DNA from: Massilia rhizosphaerae
Lineage (GTDB): Bacteria > Pseudomonadota > Gammaproteobacteria > Burkholderiales > Burkholderiaceae_D
Direction of reading: 5' to 3'
Length of the DNA: 64,000 nt
Assembly: GCF_016093545.1 (NCBI RefSeq)
Contig: NZ_JADKYX010000017.1
Span: 1-64,000, forward strand
Each line of letters begins with the position of its first letter. Within the stretch, counting starts at the first letter, position 1. The notes under the pieces were generated by a model. That model was not told the DNA's origin and made no database searches. It saw nothing but the letters and a program-made list of their open reading frames with translations. Below are positions 27,323 through 35,639 of the stretch, piece by piece. A program made the translations under genes and the position numbers.

Positions 27323-29761
27323 ATGGAAGCGCCAGACACGTTCATCCGCTGGTTCGCGGATCTGGGAATCGCCGATATTCCTTCGGTGGGCGGCAAGAAC
27401 GCCTCCCTCGGCGAAATGGTCCGCGCATTGGGCGGCCAGGGGATACGCGTGCCGAACGGCTTTGCCGTCACCGCGGCCGCCTACAAGGCCACCCTGGACC
27501 GCTGCGGCGCATGGGCGCGCCTGCGCGAAGCGCTCGACGGGCTCGATGCGTCCGACGTCGCCGACCTGGCCCGCCGCGCGGCGGCCGCGCGCGCGATCGT
27601 CGAGGGCGCGCCCTTGCCCGCGGAACTCGAAGACGGCATCGTGCAGGCATGGCGCCGGCTGCGCGCGCAATACGGCGACGATCTCACCGTGGCCGTGCGC
27701 AGCTCCGCCACCGCGGAAGACCTGCCCACCGCCAGCTTCGCCGGCCAGCACGAAACCTATCTCAACGTCGCCGGCGAGGCCGCCGTGCTCGACAGCGTGC
27801 GCCGCTGCTTCGCCAGCCTGTTCATGGACCGCGCGATCGTCTACCGCATCGAGAACGGCTTCGACCACTTCAAGGTGTACCTGTCGGTGGGCGTGATGAA
27901 AATGGTCCGCGCCGACCTCGCCTCTGCGGGTGTGATCTTCACGCTCGACACCGAGATCGGCTTTCGCGACGTCGTCTTCGTCACCGGCGCGTACGGCCTC
28001 GGCGAAAACGTCGTGCAGGGCACGGTCGACCCCGACGAGTTCTACGTGTTCAAGCCGACGCTGCGAGGCGGCAAGCGGGCCGTCCTGCGGCGCAATCTCG
28101 GCGGCAAGGAGGTGCGCATGGTGTACGCGGCGGCCGGCGACCGCGGCACGACCCGCAACGTGCCGACCGGCCCGGACGAGCGCGCGCGCTACTGCCTCGA
28201 CGACGCCGGCGTGCTCGAGCTGGCCGACGCCGCGCTGCGGATCGAGGAGCACTACGGCGCGCAGGCCGGCCATCCGGTGCCGATGGACATCGAGTGGGCG
28301 CGCGACGGCGTCGACGGCCTGCTCTACATCGTGCAGGCGCGGCCGGAGACGGTCGCGTCGCGCCGCGCCGTCACCCGGCTGGAGGAATACCGGCTCGACG
28401 GCAAGGGACCCCTGCTGGCGTCGGGCCGCGCGGTCGGCAGCAGGATCGCGTCCGGCAAGGCGCGGGTGATCGCGCACGCCAGCCAGCTCGGCCAATTCCG
28501 GCCCGGCGAGATCCTGGTGGCGGAAACCACCATGCCGGACTGGGGCACCGTCATGAAGTCGGCCGCCGGCGTCGTGACCGACCGCGGCGGCCGCACCTGC
28601 CACGCCGCCATCGTGGCGCGCGAGATCGGCGTGCCGGCGCTGGTCGGCTGCGGCAACGCGACCGCGGCGATCCGCACCGGCGACGAGGTGACCGTGTCCT
28701 GCGCCGAAGGCGACGCCGGCCACGTGTACGGCGGCCGCGTCCCGTTCCGCGTGATCGAGACGGATCTCGCGGCGCTGCCCATGCCGCGCACGCGGCTGAT
28801 GGTCAACATCGGCAACCCGGATACCGCCTTCCGTACCCGCTTCCTTCCGAACGACGGGGTGGGCCTGGCGCGCATGGAATTCATCGTCGCCGACCATATC
28901 CGCATCCATCCGATGGCGCTCGTCCATCCGGACCGGGTCGCGGACGAAGACGCGCGCGCCGAAATCGAACGGTTGACCCGCGATTACCCGGCGCCGGCCG
29001 ACTACTTCGTGCGCGAACTGTCCGAAGGCGTGGGCACCATCGCGGCGGCGTTCTGGCCGAAGCCCGTCATCGTGCGCATGTCCGACTTCAAGACCAACGA
29101 GTACGCCAGCCTGCTCGGCGGCGCGGCTTTCGAACCGGCCGAAGCCAACCCGATGCTCGGTTTCCGCGGCGCCGCCCGTTACGCGCATCCGGCCTACGCG
29201 GCAGGCTTCGCGCTCGAATGCCGGGCCATGAAGCGGGTGCGCGAGGAGATGGGCCTGACGAACGTGCGCCTGATGATCCCCTTCTGCCGGCGCCTGCGCG
29301 AAGCGGAGGACGTGCTCGCCGCGATGGCGCGGCACGGCCTGGAACGGGGCAAGGACGGACTCGAGGTCTACGTCATGTGCGAGATTCCCAACAACGTCAT
29401 CCAGGTGGACGCGTTCGCCTGCCTGTTCGATGGCTTCTCGATCGGCTCGAACGACCTGACCCAGCTGGTGCTCGGCGTGGACCGCGACTCCGACCTCGTC
29501 GCCTTCGATTTCGACGAGCGCGATCCCGGCGTGCTGGAAATGCTGCGCCAGGCCATCGCGGGCGCCAAGCGCAACGGACGCCACGTCGGCATCTGCGGCC
29601 AGGCGCCGTCGGACTATCCGGAAATCGCGCGCTACCTCGTGCAGGAAGGGATCGATTCGATCAGCCTGAATCCGGATTCGGTGGTGGCGGCGGCGCGCAA
29701 CCTCGTCGAGTTCGAGCGCGTGCTCGGGCTCGAACCGCGCGCGCCCGGGGACGCGGCGTGA
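27323..29761 (+). CDS. ppsA: Phosphoenolpyruvate synthase
   Basis: This 812-residue enzyme converts pyruvate, ATP and water to PEP, AMP and phosphate. The ATP-grasp domain starts with the typical VGGKNASLGEM and carries RSSATAEDLPTASFAGQ. The phosphohistidine domain has GGRTCHAAIVARE with His427. The C-terminal TIM barrel has SNDLTQLVLGVDRD and the GICGQAPSDYPE cysteine motif. The length matches E. coli PpsA (792) with a slightly longer tail. AGGAG and GAGG sequences precede the ATG. Its stop overlaps the GTG start of the phosphofructokinase gene (GTGA), so the two are translationally coupled. Confidence 0.95.
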   Translation: MEAPDTFIRWFADLGIADIPSVGGKNASLGEMVRALGGQGIRVPNGFAVTAAAYKATLDRCGAWARLREALDGLDASDVADLARRAAAARAIVEGAPLPAELEDGIVQAWRRLRAQYGDDLTVAVRSSATAEDLPTASFAGQHETYLNVAGEAAVLDSVRRCFASLFMDRAIVYRIENGFDHFKVYLSVGVMKMVRADLASAGVIFTLDTEIGFRDVVFVTGAYGLGENVVQGTVDPDEFYVFKPTLRGGKRAVLRRNLGGKEVRMVYAAAGDRGTTRNVPTGPDERARYCLDDAGVLELADAALRIEEHYGAQAGHPVPMDIEWARDGVDGLLYIVQARPETVASRRAVTRLEEYRLDGKGPLLASGRAVGSRIASGKARVIAHASQLGQFRPGEILVAETTMPDWGTVMKSAAGVVTDRGGRTCHAAIVAREIGVPALVGCGNATAAIRTGDEVTVSCAEGDAGHVYGGRVPFRVIETDLAALPMPRTRLMVNIGNPDTAFRTRFLPNDGVGLARMEFIVADHIRIHPMALVHPDRVADEDARAEIERLTRDYPAPADYFVRELSEGVGTIAAAFWPKPVIVRMSDFKTNEYASLLGGAAFEPAEANPMLGFRGAARYAHPAYAAGFALECRAMKRVREEMGLTNVRLMIPFCRRLREAEDVLAAMARHGLERGKDGLEVYVMCEIPNNVIQVDAFACLFDGFSIGSNDLTQLVLGVDRDSDLVAFDFDERDPGVLEMLRQAIAGAKRNGRHVGICGQAPSDYPEIARYLVQEGIDSISLNPDSVVAAARNLVEFERVLGLEPRAPGDAA

Positions 29762-30891
29762 ACGGGCATGTCCAGCGCATCGCCATCGCCACCGGCGGCG
29801 GCGACGCGCCCGGCCTGAACGCCGTGATCCGTGCGGTCGTCCTGTCGGCCACGCGCCTGGGCTGGGAATGCCACGGCATCCGCGACGGCTTCAACGGCCT
29901 GCTCGCCCCCGGACAATGCCTGGATGAGCCGGTGACGCGCCTGTCGGTGCAGTCCGTGCACGGCATCGGCCATCTCGGCGGCACCATCCTCGGCAGCACC
30001 AACCGCGGCAATCCGCTGCGCTATCCGGAGCGGCAGGACGACGGCAGCCTGGTCGAGCGCGACCGCAGCGACGAGCTGGCCGCGCTGTGCCGGGCGCGGG
30101 GATTCGACGCCGTGGTCATGGTCGGCGGCGACGGCTCGATGGCCATCGCCGAGTGCCTGCACCGCAAGGGCCTGCGCGTGATCGGCGTGCCCAAGACGAT
30201 CGACAACGACCTCGATCGCACGCTGCAGACCTTCGGCTTCGACACGGCGGTGGGCTTCGCGACCGAATGCATCGACCGCCTGCACACCACGGCCGACAGC
30301 CAGCACCGCGTGCTGGTGGTCGAGGTGATGGGCCGCTACGCCGGCTGGATCGCGCTGCACGCGGGCATGGCCGGCGGCGCGCATGCGATCCTGCTGCCGG
30401 AGATTCCATTCGACGTCGGCATCGTGGCCGACGCCGTCCGCAGGCGCGACGCGCTCGGCTGGCGCCACTCGATCGTCGTGGCCGCGGAGGGCGCGCTTGC
30501 GCTCGGCGGGCAACGTGCCGTCCGGGAGGCCGCGGGCGCCGGCCACGTCGAGCGCCTGGGCGGCATCGGCGCGTGGGTCGAGGACCGGCTGGCGGCGCTG
30601 ACCGGCAAGGAGTGCCGCACCGTCGTGCTGGGTCATCTGTTGCGCGGCGGCAGTCCGTCGGCGTACGACCGCGTGATGGCCGCGCGTTTCGGCGCGGCGG
30701 CGGTCCGGGCGCTGGCCCGCGGGGAGTCCGGCGTGATGGTGACGCTGGGCGGCCGGCACAACGGGGCGGAGATCGGCACCGCGCCGCTGTCCGACGTGGC
30801 GGGCCGCACCCGGCGCGTGCCGGTCGACGGCGACACGGTACGCACGGCGCGCGACCTCGGCATCTGCTTCGGCGACGGCCCGCACGCCTGA
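29758..30891 (+). CDS. pfkA: 6-phosphofructokinase
   Basis: This 377-residue phosphofructokinase phosphorylates fructose 6-phosphate. The GTG start overlaps the ppsA stop by four bases, and the homology begins at once (RIAIATGGGDAPGLNAVIR). The nucleotide-site motif is GGDGS (Gly126), the residue choice of ATP-dependent enzymes. The catalytic loop is PKTIDND (Lys146, Asp149), the form seen in PPi-dependent and group III enzymes; classical bacterial PfkA has PGTIDND. ATP dependence is therefore likely but not certain. The pairing with PEP synthase in one transcript is unusual because the two act in opposite directions of glycolysis. Confidence 0.9.
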   Translation: MNGHVQRIAIATGGGDAPGLNAVIRAVVLSATRLGWECHGIRDGFNGLLAPGQCLDEPVTRLSVQSVHGIGHLGGTILGSTNRGNPLRYPERQDDGSLVERDRSDELAALCRARGFDAVVMVGGDGSMAIAECLHRKGLRVIGVPKTIDNDLDRTLQTFGFDTAVGFATECIDRLHTTADSQHRVLVVEVMGRYAGWIALHAGMAGGAHAILLPEIPFDVGIVADAVRRRDALGWRHSIVVAAEGALALGGQRAVREAAGAGHVERLGGIGAWVEDRLAALTGKECRTVVLGHLLRGGSPSAYDRVMAARFGAAAVRALARGESGVMVTLGGRHNGAEIGTAPLSDVAGRTRRVPVDGDTVRTARDLGICFGDGPHA

Positions 30892-30960
30892 TGCCGAATC
30901 GCCGGCGCGGCATGCCCGGCGGCACATCGCAACCGGGCCATCCGCACGTTTGCGTTCGAA

Positions 30961-31028
30961 TAAATGGAAGGATGACGGCGCTTCTTATAGTCGAGTGAGG
31001 CCGGCCGGCTCGTCACACCTTCCATTTA
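30961..31028. promoter_or_regulatory. Inverted repeat flanking the putative promoter of the PEP-CTERM gene
   Basis: An 11-bp perfect inverted repeat (TAAATGGAAGG at 30961-30971 and CCTTCCATTTA at 31018-31028) encloses a 46-bp segment with a TATAGT sequence that could be a -10 box. The right arm ends 13 bases before the ATG of the downstream gene. It could be a paired operator or a 5' leader stem; only the symmetry itself is seen. Confidence 0.4.
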
Positions 31029-31041
31029 ACCGGAGCAGATC

Positions 31042-31782
31042 ATGAAAGCTTCCCGACACGCAGCGATCGCGACGATTCTTTCCGCAGCCATGCTAGGCAT
31101 TGCGCCTAGTGCCTCGGCACAATTGAGTGCGTCGTCATCGTTCGATTCGTTCGCCTATCGACTCGTCGACCTCGATCCCTGCGACGGCATCGATCCCAGC
31201 ATCAACTTCCTCAACGCATCGGTGAACGGCTTTGCGCTGCTGCGCGACGCCAACGGCGCCGTGCGCGAATCGGTGCAGGACGGCAGCATTGGCGAACGCC
31301 CCATCCAGGTACGGATCGACACCGGAGACGCGTATCTGGCCGGCGACGCCACCTCGACCAGCGCCAGCTCGCTGGTCTCCATCGAGTACGGCTCCGGCGA
31401 TACCAACACCGACAGCTTCCTCGGCTTCGTCCTCGCGCCGTACACGGAGGTCACCTTCACCATCGACGCCAAGGCAACCGCCAGCCCCGCCAGTTCGCCG
31501 AACTACGCGTATGCCACCGTGGCCGTGAACGGGACCGTCACGGACGAGAACGGCGACCACATCATCGAAACCGATGGCCTGTCCAGCTACCTCGCCTCCT
31601 CCGACATCCTGTCGGTGACGTTGCGCTCGGCCGGGGTCGCGCGCATGGGAACGCTCGAGTTCGCCACCGCGGCCCACGCGCTGCTGCAGCCGGTGCCGGA
31701 ACCGGCCCCGATGGCGATGCTGGCCGCCGGGCTGATGGTCGTCGGCGGGTTCGCGCGCCGGCGGATAGCGGGCAATACCTAG
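31042..31782 (+). CDS. PEP-CTERM sorting domain protein
   Basis: This 246-residue secreted protein has a signal peptide (residues 1-28, SASAQ) and a middle domain without recognised family, rich in Ser/Thr/Asp. The C-terminal exosortase signal is VPEPAPMAMLAAGLMVVGGF followed by ARRR, that is, the VPEP motif, a TM segment and an Arg cluster. Such proteins are cut by exosortase and displayed or released with exopolysaccharide. CCGGAGCAG precedes the ATG. No exosortase gene is in the window. Confidence 0.9.
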   Translation: MKASRHAAIATILSAAMLGIAPSASAQLSASSSFDSFAYRLVDLDPCDGIDPSINFLNASVNGFALLRDANGAVRESVQDGSIGERPIQVRIDTGDAYLAGDATSTSASSLVSIEYGSGDTNTDSFLGFVLAPYTEVTFTIDAKATASPASSPNYAYATVAVNGTVTDENGDHIIETDGLSSYLASSDILSVTLRSAGVARMGTLEFATAAHALLQPVPEPAPMAMLAAGLMVVGGFARRRIAGNT

Positions 31783-31793
31783 GTGCGGGGACC

Positions 31794-32417
31794 TCAGCGT
31801 TCGCCGCGGATACGGGCAGCCAATGCCTTCAGCCCGCGGTGCACGCCGACCTTGACGGCCGATTCCGACATGCCGGTGCGACTGGCCGTCTCGGCCACCG
31901 AGAGCCCCTGCAGCTTGACCATCTCGATCGGCAGGCGCTGGCGGTCCGGCAAGTCCTCGAGCAGCGCGGCGACGTCGCGGCGCGCGTCGCTGGCCTGCTC
32001 GGCCGACTCCTCGAACAGGTCGGCCGCATCGTCCAGCGGATCGTTGAGCGCGTCGTGGCGCATGCGCGCGCGCAGGAAGTCCATCAGCTTGTAGCGGGCG
32101 ATCGCGTAGATCCACGCGGTCACCGGCTGGTCGCGGCGGTAGGTCAGGCGGGCATTGTGCACGGCGAGCAGGGTTTCCTGCACGATGTCTTCCACGTGGT
32201 CCTGCATGTCGAACAGGCGCCGGCGCAGGAAGGCGCGCAGGCGCCGGGTCAACTCCTCGAGGAACCGCCGGTACGCGCGCGCGTCGCCATCGAGACCGGC
32301 GAGCAGCCAGGCCTGGAGTTGCTCTTCGACGGGAGAGCGTGCTCCGGCATCCTGCATCGGCGTGCCGAGCGCGTCCGCGCGGACGCTGCCGGCGTCCTGG
32401 GCGCGGCCGTCTACCAT
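31794..32417 (-). CDS. sigF: ECF sigma factor, SigF type (partner of NrsF)
   Basis: This 207-residue sigma factor has region 2 (about residues 60-125, QDHVEDIVQETLLAVHNARLT compressed around the DIVQE core) and region 4 (about 150-203, SVAETASRTGMSESAVKVGVH). The start at 32417 (MVDGRAQ) overlaps the stop of nrsF by 7 bases and has AAGGTG upstream; 32357 is an alternative without a ribosome binding site. In Caulobacter and Azospira, SigF is held by the membrane anti-sigma NrsF and released by oxidants. The neighbouring genes match the regulon known in Azospira. Confidence 0.88.
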   Translation of the reverse strand: MVDGRAQDAGSVRADALGTPMQDAGARSPVEEQLQAWLLAGLDGDARAYRRFLEELTRRLRAFLRRRLFDMQDHVEDIVQETLLAVHNARLTYRRDQPVTAWIYAIARYKLMDFLRARMRHDALNDPLDDAADLFEESAEQASDARRDVAALLEDLPDRQRLPIEMVKLQGLSVAETASRTGMSESAVKVGVHRGLKALAARIRGER

Positions 32418-33052
32418 CGCAGCAGCACCTTGCCGAGGACCGCGCCCAGCGCCGTCGGCACCAGCATGCCGAGCACGTACCACACGCCCCAGAACGGCAG
32501 CGTCGATTCCGGGCAATGCAGGCAGTACACGAGCAATCCCTGGGCGCCGGCCAGCAAGCCCGCCGCGGCGCCGGCCTGGCGCGGCTTCGTCGGGGCCAGG
32601 CCGCGCAACGCCCAGAACACGGCGCAGAACGCGGGAATGGACAGCACCGTCACGCACAGCGTGCACACGCGCCACGTCTCGCCCAGCACCATGTGCGGCC
32701 GCAGCGCGGGCGGCGCGGCCACGAGCGCGGCGCCCGCCCCGAGCCACAGCGCGGCCAGCGCCAGGGCCGACACCAGCCAGCCCAGCCCGGCGCCGCGCCC
32801 CGGGCGTGCGAGGCGCATCGTCACCGACAAGGTCGCGCCGAGCACCGCCGCCGGAAACGCCAGCTTGAGCCAGAACATGCCCGTCATCGCCACCCGGGCG
32901 AGATCCGGACGCACGCCCAGCAGCGCCACCATCAGGACGCCCGCGCCGGACAGGCCGAACGCCAGCGCCAGCGCGAAGCGCTTTTCGACGGCGCGCGGAT
33001 CGACCGCCTCGACGCCCGTCGCCAGCATCGCGACCAATTCATCCGTTTTCAT
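32411..33052 (-). CDS. nrsF: NrsF family (DUF1109) membrane anti-sigma factor
   Basis: This 213-residue protein has six predicted TM helices and a short cytoplasmic N-terminus (MKTDELVAMLATGVEAVDP). It is the DUF1109/NrsF family anti-sigma factor of SigF. Two Cys-x-x-Cys pairs (CTLC and CLHC) lie near the periplasmic side, matching the cysteines that sense metals or oxidants in this family. It overlaps sigF by 7 bases, indicating coupled translation. Confidence 0.87.
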   Translation of the reverse strand: MKTDELVAMLATGVEAVDPRAVEKRFALALAFGLSGAGVLMVALLGVRPDLARVAMTGMFWLKLAFPAAVLGATLSVTMRLARPGRGAGLGWLVSALALAALWLGAGAALVAAPPALRPHMVLGETWRVCTLCVTVLSIPAFCAVFWALRGLAPTKPRQAGAAAGLLAGAQGLLVYCLHCPESTLPFWGVWYVLGMLVPTALGAVLGKVLLRW

Positions 33053-33161
33053 GCCACTCCTTGAGACCTGCCGGCAACGAACGCGGCGCGGATGCGTATT
33101 AGATCACGGCGCGCATCCATGCGCGAGAGGCATGCCGCGATCCGGGCCGTTGCCCGGCCGG

Positions 33162-33425
33162 TCAATGGCCCATTGCGTCCTTGGCCATGGCGTCCTTTTT
33201 CTTCATGGCGTCCTTGCCCATGGCGTCTTTTTTCATCGCCAGCTTTTTCATGGCGTCCTTGGCGATCGTATCGTGGGCCATCTCGTCCTTCTTCATGGCG
33301 TCGTGCTTCATCGCGTCGTGCTTCATGGCGTCGTGCTTCATCGCGTCGTGCTTCATGGCGTCCTGGGCGAAGGCGGTGCCCGACAGGAGGCTGGCGGCGA
33401 TCAGGGTGGCGGCAAATGCTTTCAT
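33162..33425 (-). CDS. mrpX: Methionine-rich pentapeptide MXKDX repeat protein (MrpX-like)
   Basis: This 87-residue periplasmic peptide has a signal sequence (residues 1-21, ending AFAQ) and then about a dozen degenerate pentapeptides of the type D-A-M-K-H/K, so that Met recurs every five residues. In Azospira suillum, MrpX with this composition acts as a sacrificial scavenger of hypochlorite and is repaired by the YedY1 methionine sulfoxide reductase. That role is inferred here from composition and from the adjacent yedY1/yedZ1-like and sigF/nrsF genes. Confidence 0.88.
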   Translation of the reverse strand: MKAFAATLIAASLLSGTAFAQDAMKHDAMKHDAMKHDAMKHDAMKKDEMAHDTIAKDAMKKLAMKKDAMGKDAMKKKDAMAKDAMGH

Positions 33426-33481
33426 GATATTTCCTTTCTGATGGATCGAACGGTGGAGGTGTTGCGAGGAGGGGTCGGCGC

Positions 33482-34264
33482 TCAACTGCCGCCGAACCAG
33501 TTGTAACCCTGGTCTTCCCAGTAACCGCCGGGATACGTGTTGGTCACGAAGATGGCCTGGATATGCTTCGGGTTCTTGTAGCCCAGCTTGGTCGGCATGC
33601 GCAATTTCATCGGATAGCCATACCGCGGCGGCAAGGTCCGGCCGTCGTAGGTCAGCGCCATCAGCGTCTGCGGATGCAGCGCGGTCGCCATGTCGATGCT
33701 GGTAAAGTAATCGTCGGCGCACTTGAAGCCGACGTATTTGGCGCTGAGGTCGGCGCCGACGCGGCGCAGGAAATGCGCGAACGGCACGCCGCCCCATTTG
33801 CCGATGGCGCTCCAACCTTCCACGCAGATATGGCGCGTGACCTGGGATTGCTGCGGCAAGGCGCGCAACCCGGCCAGCGTCCATGGCTTGCGGTCGGCGA
33901 TCAGGCCGGACAGCTCGAGACGCCAGGCGTCCCCGTCGACCACGCGCACCTCGTCCTCGCCATAATAGGCATTGAACGGAAATGGACGCGTGATCATGCT
34001 GTCCGGATAGGTGGGCGCGAGGCGCGTCGGATCGAACAGGAAAGCCTGGGCGCGGTCGTTGAAGCGCGACATCGACGCCAATGCGCGCTCGATGCTTTCC
34101 TCGCTGTCCGGCGTGCAGCCGGTCAGGAGACCGAGTCCGCCGAGCGTCAGGCTGCGCTGCAGGAATGCGCGGCGCGACGGCTGCTCGACGCGCTTGATCG
34201 CGTCGGCCAGCATGGCGGCGCCGTCTTCGGGCACGACGATGTTGCGGGGTTTAAATAAAGGCAT
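33482..34264 (-). CDS. yedY1: Molybdopterin-dependent oxidoreductase, YedY1/MsrP-like
   Basis: This 260-residue protein of the sulfite-oxidase molybdenum fold starts with a twin-arginine-like SRRAFLQRSL motif and then a lipobox-like LLTGC. The molybdenum-coordinating residue is probably Cys147 in RHICVEGWSAIG. YedY1-type proteins act in the periplasm as methionine sulfoxide reductases. It is encoded between the cytochrome b gene (20 bases upstream) and the methionine-rich peptide gene (56 bases downstream), the arrangement seen in the Azospira chlorine-stress island. The start at 34264 is chosen because it gives the Tat leader; the frame is open further upstream. Confidence 0.88.
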   Translation of the reverse strand: MPLFKPRNIVVPEDGAAMLADAIKRVEQPSRRAFLQRSLTLGGLGLLTGCTPDSEESIERALASMSRFNDRAQAFLFDPTRLAPTYPDSMITRPFPFNAYYGEDEVRVVDGDAWRLELSGLIADRKPWTLAGLRALPQQSQVTRHICVEGWSAIGKWGGVPFAHFLRRVGADLSAKYVGFKCADDYFTSIDMATALHPQTLMALTYDGRTLPPRYGYPMKLRMPTKLGYKNPKHIQAIFVTNTYPGGYWEDQGYNWFGGS

Positions 34265-34284
34265 GTCAGTGTCCTCGATGAAGA

Positions 34285-34917
34285 TCAGCGGCCGCGCAGC
34301 ATGGCCAGCAACGTGCGCGGCACGAGCGCGACCATGACCACGTGCACGGCGATGAACCCGCACAGGCCGGCCATGGCGAAGAAGTGCACGCGACGCGCGC
34401 CCTCGTAGCCGCCCACCAGCGTGCGCAGCAGCGGGAACTGCACCGACTTCCACAGCACGAGCCCCGACAGGACCAGCACGACGCAGTCCGCCATGACGAA
34501 TACGTAGGCCAGCCGCTGGACGCTGTTGTAATGGCGCGGATCGGCATGCGACAACCGTCCGCGCAGCGCGGCGCCCAGGTCGCGCAGCACCTGGCGCGGC
34601 GGGATCGGGAAGAACTGGCGGCGCAGGCGTCCCGAGGTCAAATTGATGGCCAGGTACAAGAGGCCGTTCGCGACGAGCAGCCACATGGCGGCGAAATGCC
34701 AGGCGAGCGCACCGCCCAGCCAGCCGCCCAGCGTCACGGCGGGCGGAATGGTCAAGCCGAGGAAGCCGGTCGCGTCGTAGATGCGCCAGCCGCTGGTGAC
34801 GAGCACCAGCACGGCCGCGGCGTTGAGCCAATGGGCGATGCGCAGCCATGCCGGATGAACGACGGCATCGTCGTGGCGCGGGGTGGGGACGGCGGTGGAA
34901 AGACGCGTGGTGCACAT
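34285..34917 (-). CDS. yedZ1: Membrane cytochrome b (YedZ1-like electron donor)
   Basis: This protein of about 210 residues belongs to the di-heme cytochrome b561/thiosulfate-reductase type. Four to five hydrophobic helices carry candidate heme ligands His in RIAHWLNAAAVL, ALAWHFAAMW, RRVHFFAMAG and IAVHVVMV. It probably passes electrons from the quinone pool to the YedY1-like enzyme. The start at 34917 has GGAG ten bases upstream; 34932 would add five residues. Confidence 0.85.
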   Translation of the reverse strand: MCTTRLSTAVPTPRHDDAVVHPAWLRIAHWLNAAAVLVLVTSGWRIYDATGFLGLTIPPAVTLGGWLGGALAWHFAAMWLLVANGLLYLAINLTSGRLRRQFFPIPPRQVLRDLGAALRGRLSHADPRHYNSVQRLAYVFVMADCVVLVLSGLVLWKSVQFPLLRTLVGGYEGARRVHFFAMAGLCGFIAVHVVMVALVPRTLLAMLRGR

Positions 34918-34984
34918 GGCGGATCGCTCCATTGGGGATGACCATGTGTAATTCGCGCGGGCGGCGCGGTCGGTTACACGCCGC

Positions 34985-35622
34985 TCAAAAAAAATTCGGA
35001 CGCGTCAGACTATTGGCGAAAATCAGGATCAATTCATTGACGGCGTCGGCCCGCTCTTGCTGTATCCAGTGGCCGGCGCCGTCGAGCGTGACCGATCCGC
35101 GCAAGTCCGTGACCAGTCCGGGCATGCTGGCGATAATGCGATCCATTCCCGGGATCGCGAACAGCGCTGGAACGTGAACCCGCATGCCGTCCAGGCTGGC
35201 CTGGAGTTGCCAGTTTCGATCCAGGTTGCGGTAGTAATTCAGGCCGCCCCGAAAGCCGCTGCGCCCGAAAGCGGCCGCTACGGCTTGCAAATCGGAATCG
35301 CCCAGCCAGGCAGGCGCGGAAGGCGGATCGGGAAGGTCATGCAGGAGGCCGCGCGTGCGCGAGACCATGCCGAAGGGATTGGGCGTACCGTCGCCTGGAC
35401 GGCGCGGACCGGCGTCGGCCGTGCGCGGGAACAGCCGCGTGGGCGGCATCGGCGGACGACCCATCATCGGCACGCCGAAGGCAATGACGCCTGTAACGAG
35501 GTCGGACGCATCAGCGCCATCTGCCAGGCGATCGTGGCGCCCCAGTCGTTGCCGACGACGATGACGCGCTCGACCGGCAAGGCGTCCAGCAAGCCGACCA
35601 GATCGCCTACGGCGTCGAATAC
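34985..35622 (-). pseudogene. Truncated, frameshifted alpha/beta hydrolase (epoxide hydrolase-like)
   Basis: Two minus-strand frames together give an epoxide-hydrolase-like alpha/beta hydrolase. The first has VFDAVGDLVGLLDALPVERV and then the nucleophile elbow GNDWGATIAWQ and MALMRP. The second continues from DLVTGVIAFGVP to the C-terminal GAGHWIQQERADAVN histidine region. The switch near 35500 can be explained by loss of one G (CCGACC for CCGGACC). About the first 85 residues, including the oxyanion-hole HGFP motif, are missing: their place is taken by the start of the Rrf2 regulator gene. The product cannot be functional. Confidence 0.8.
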
Positions 35623-35639
35623 CGTGGGCAGGAGGAACG

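Noticed and set aside
30961-31028. Intrinsic terminator of pfkA
   Set aside because: The arms are 46 bases apart with no T-run and lie close to the next start codon, which fits a regulatory or leader structure better.
33240-33360. Repeated CAT-rich 15-base units as a possible CRISPR or minisatellite
   Set aside because: The periodicity is the codon-level image of the DAMKH peptide repeat in mrpX; there are no spacers.
33162-33884. Extension of the MXKDX peptide frame to 240 codons
   Set aside because: The extra N-terminal part is antisense-like Arg-rich sequence overlapping yedY1. The ATG at 33425 gives a clean signal peptide.
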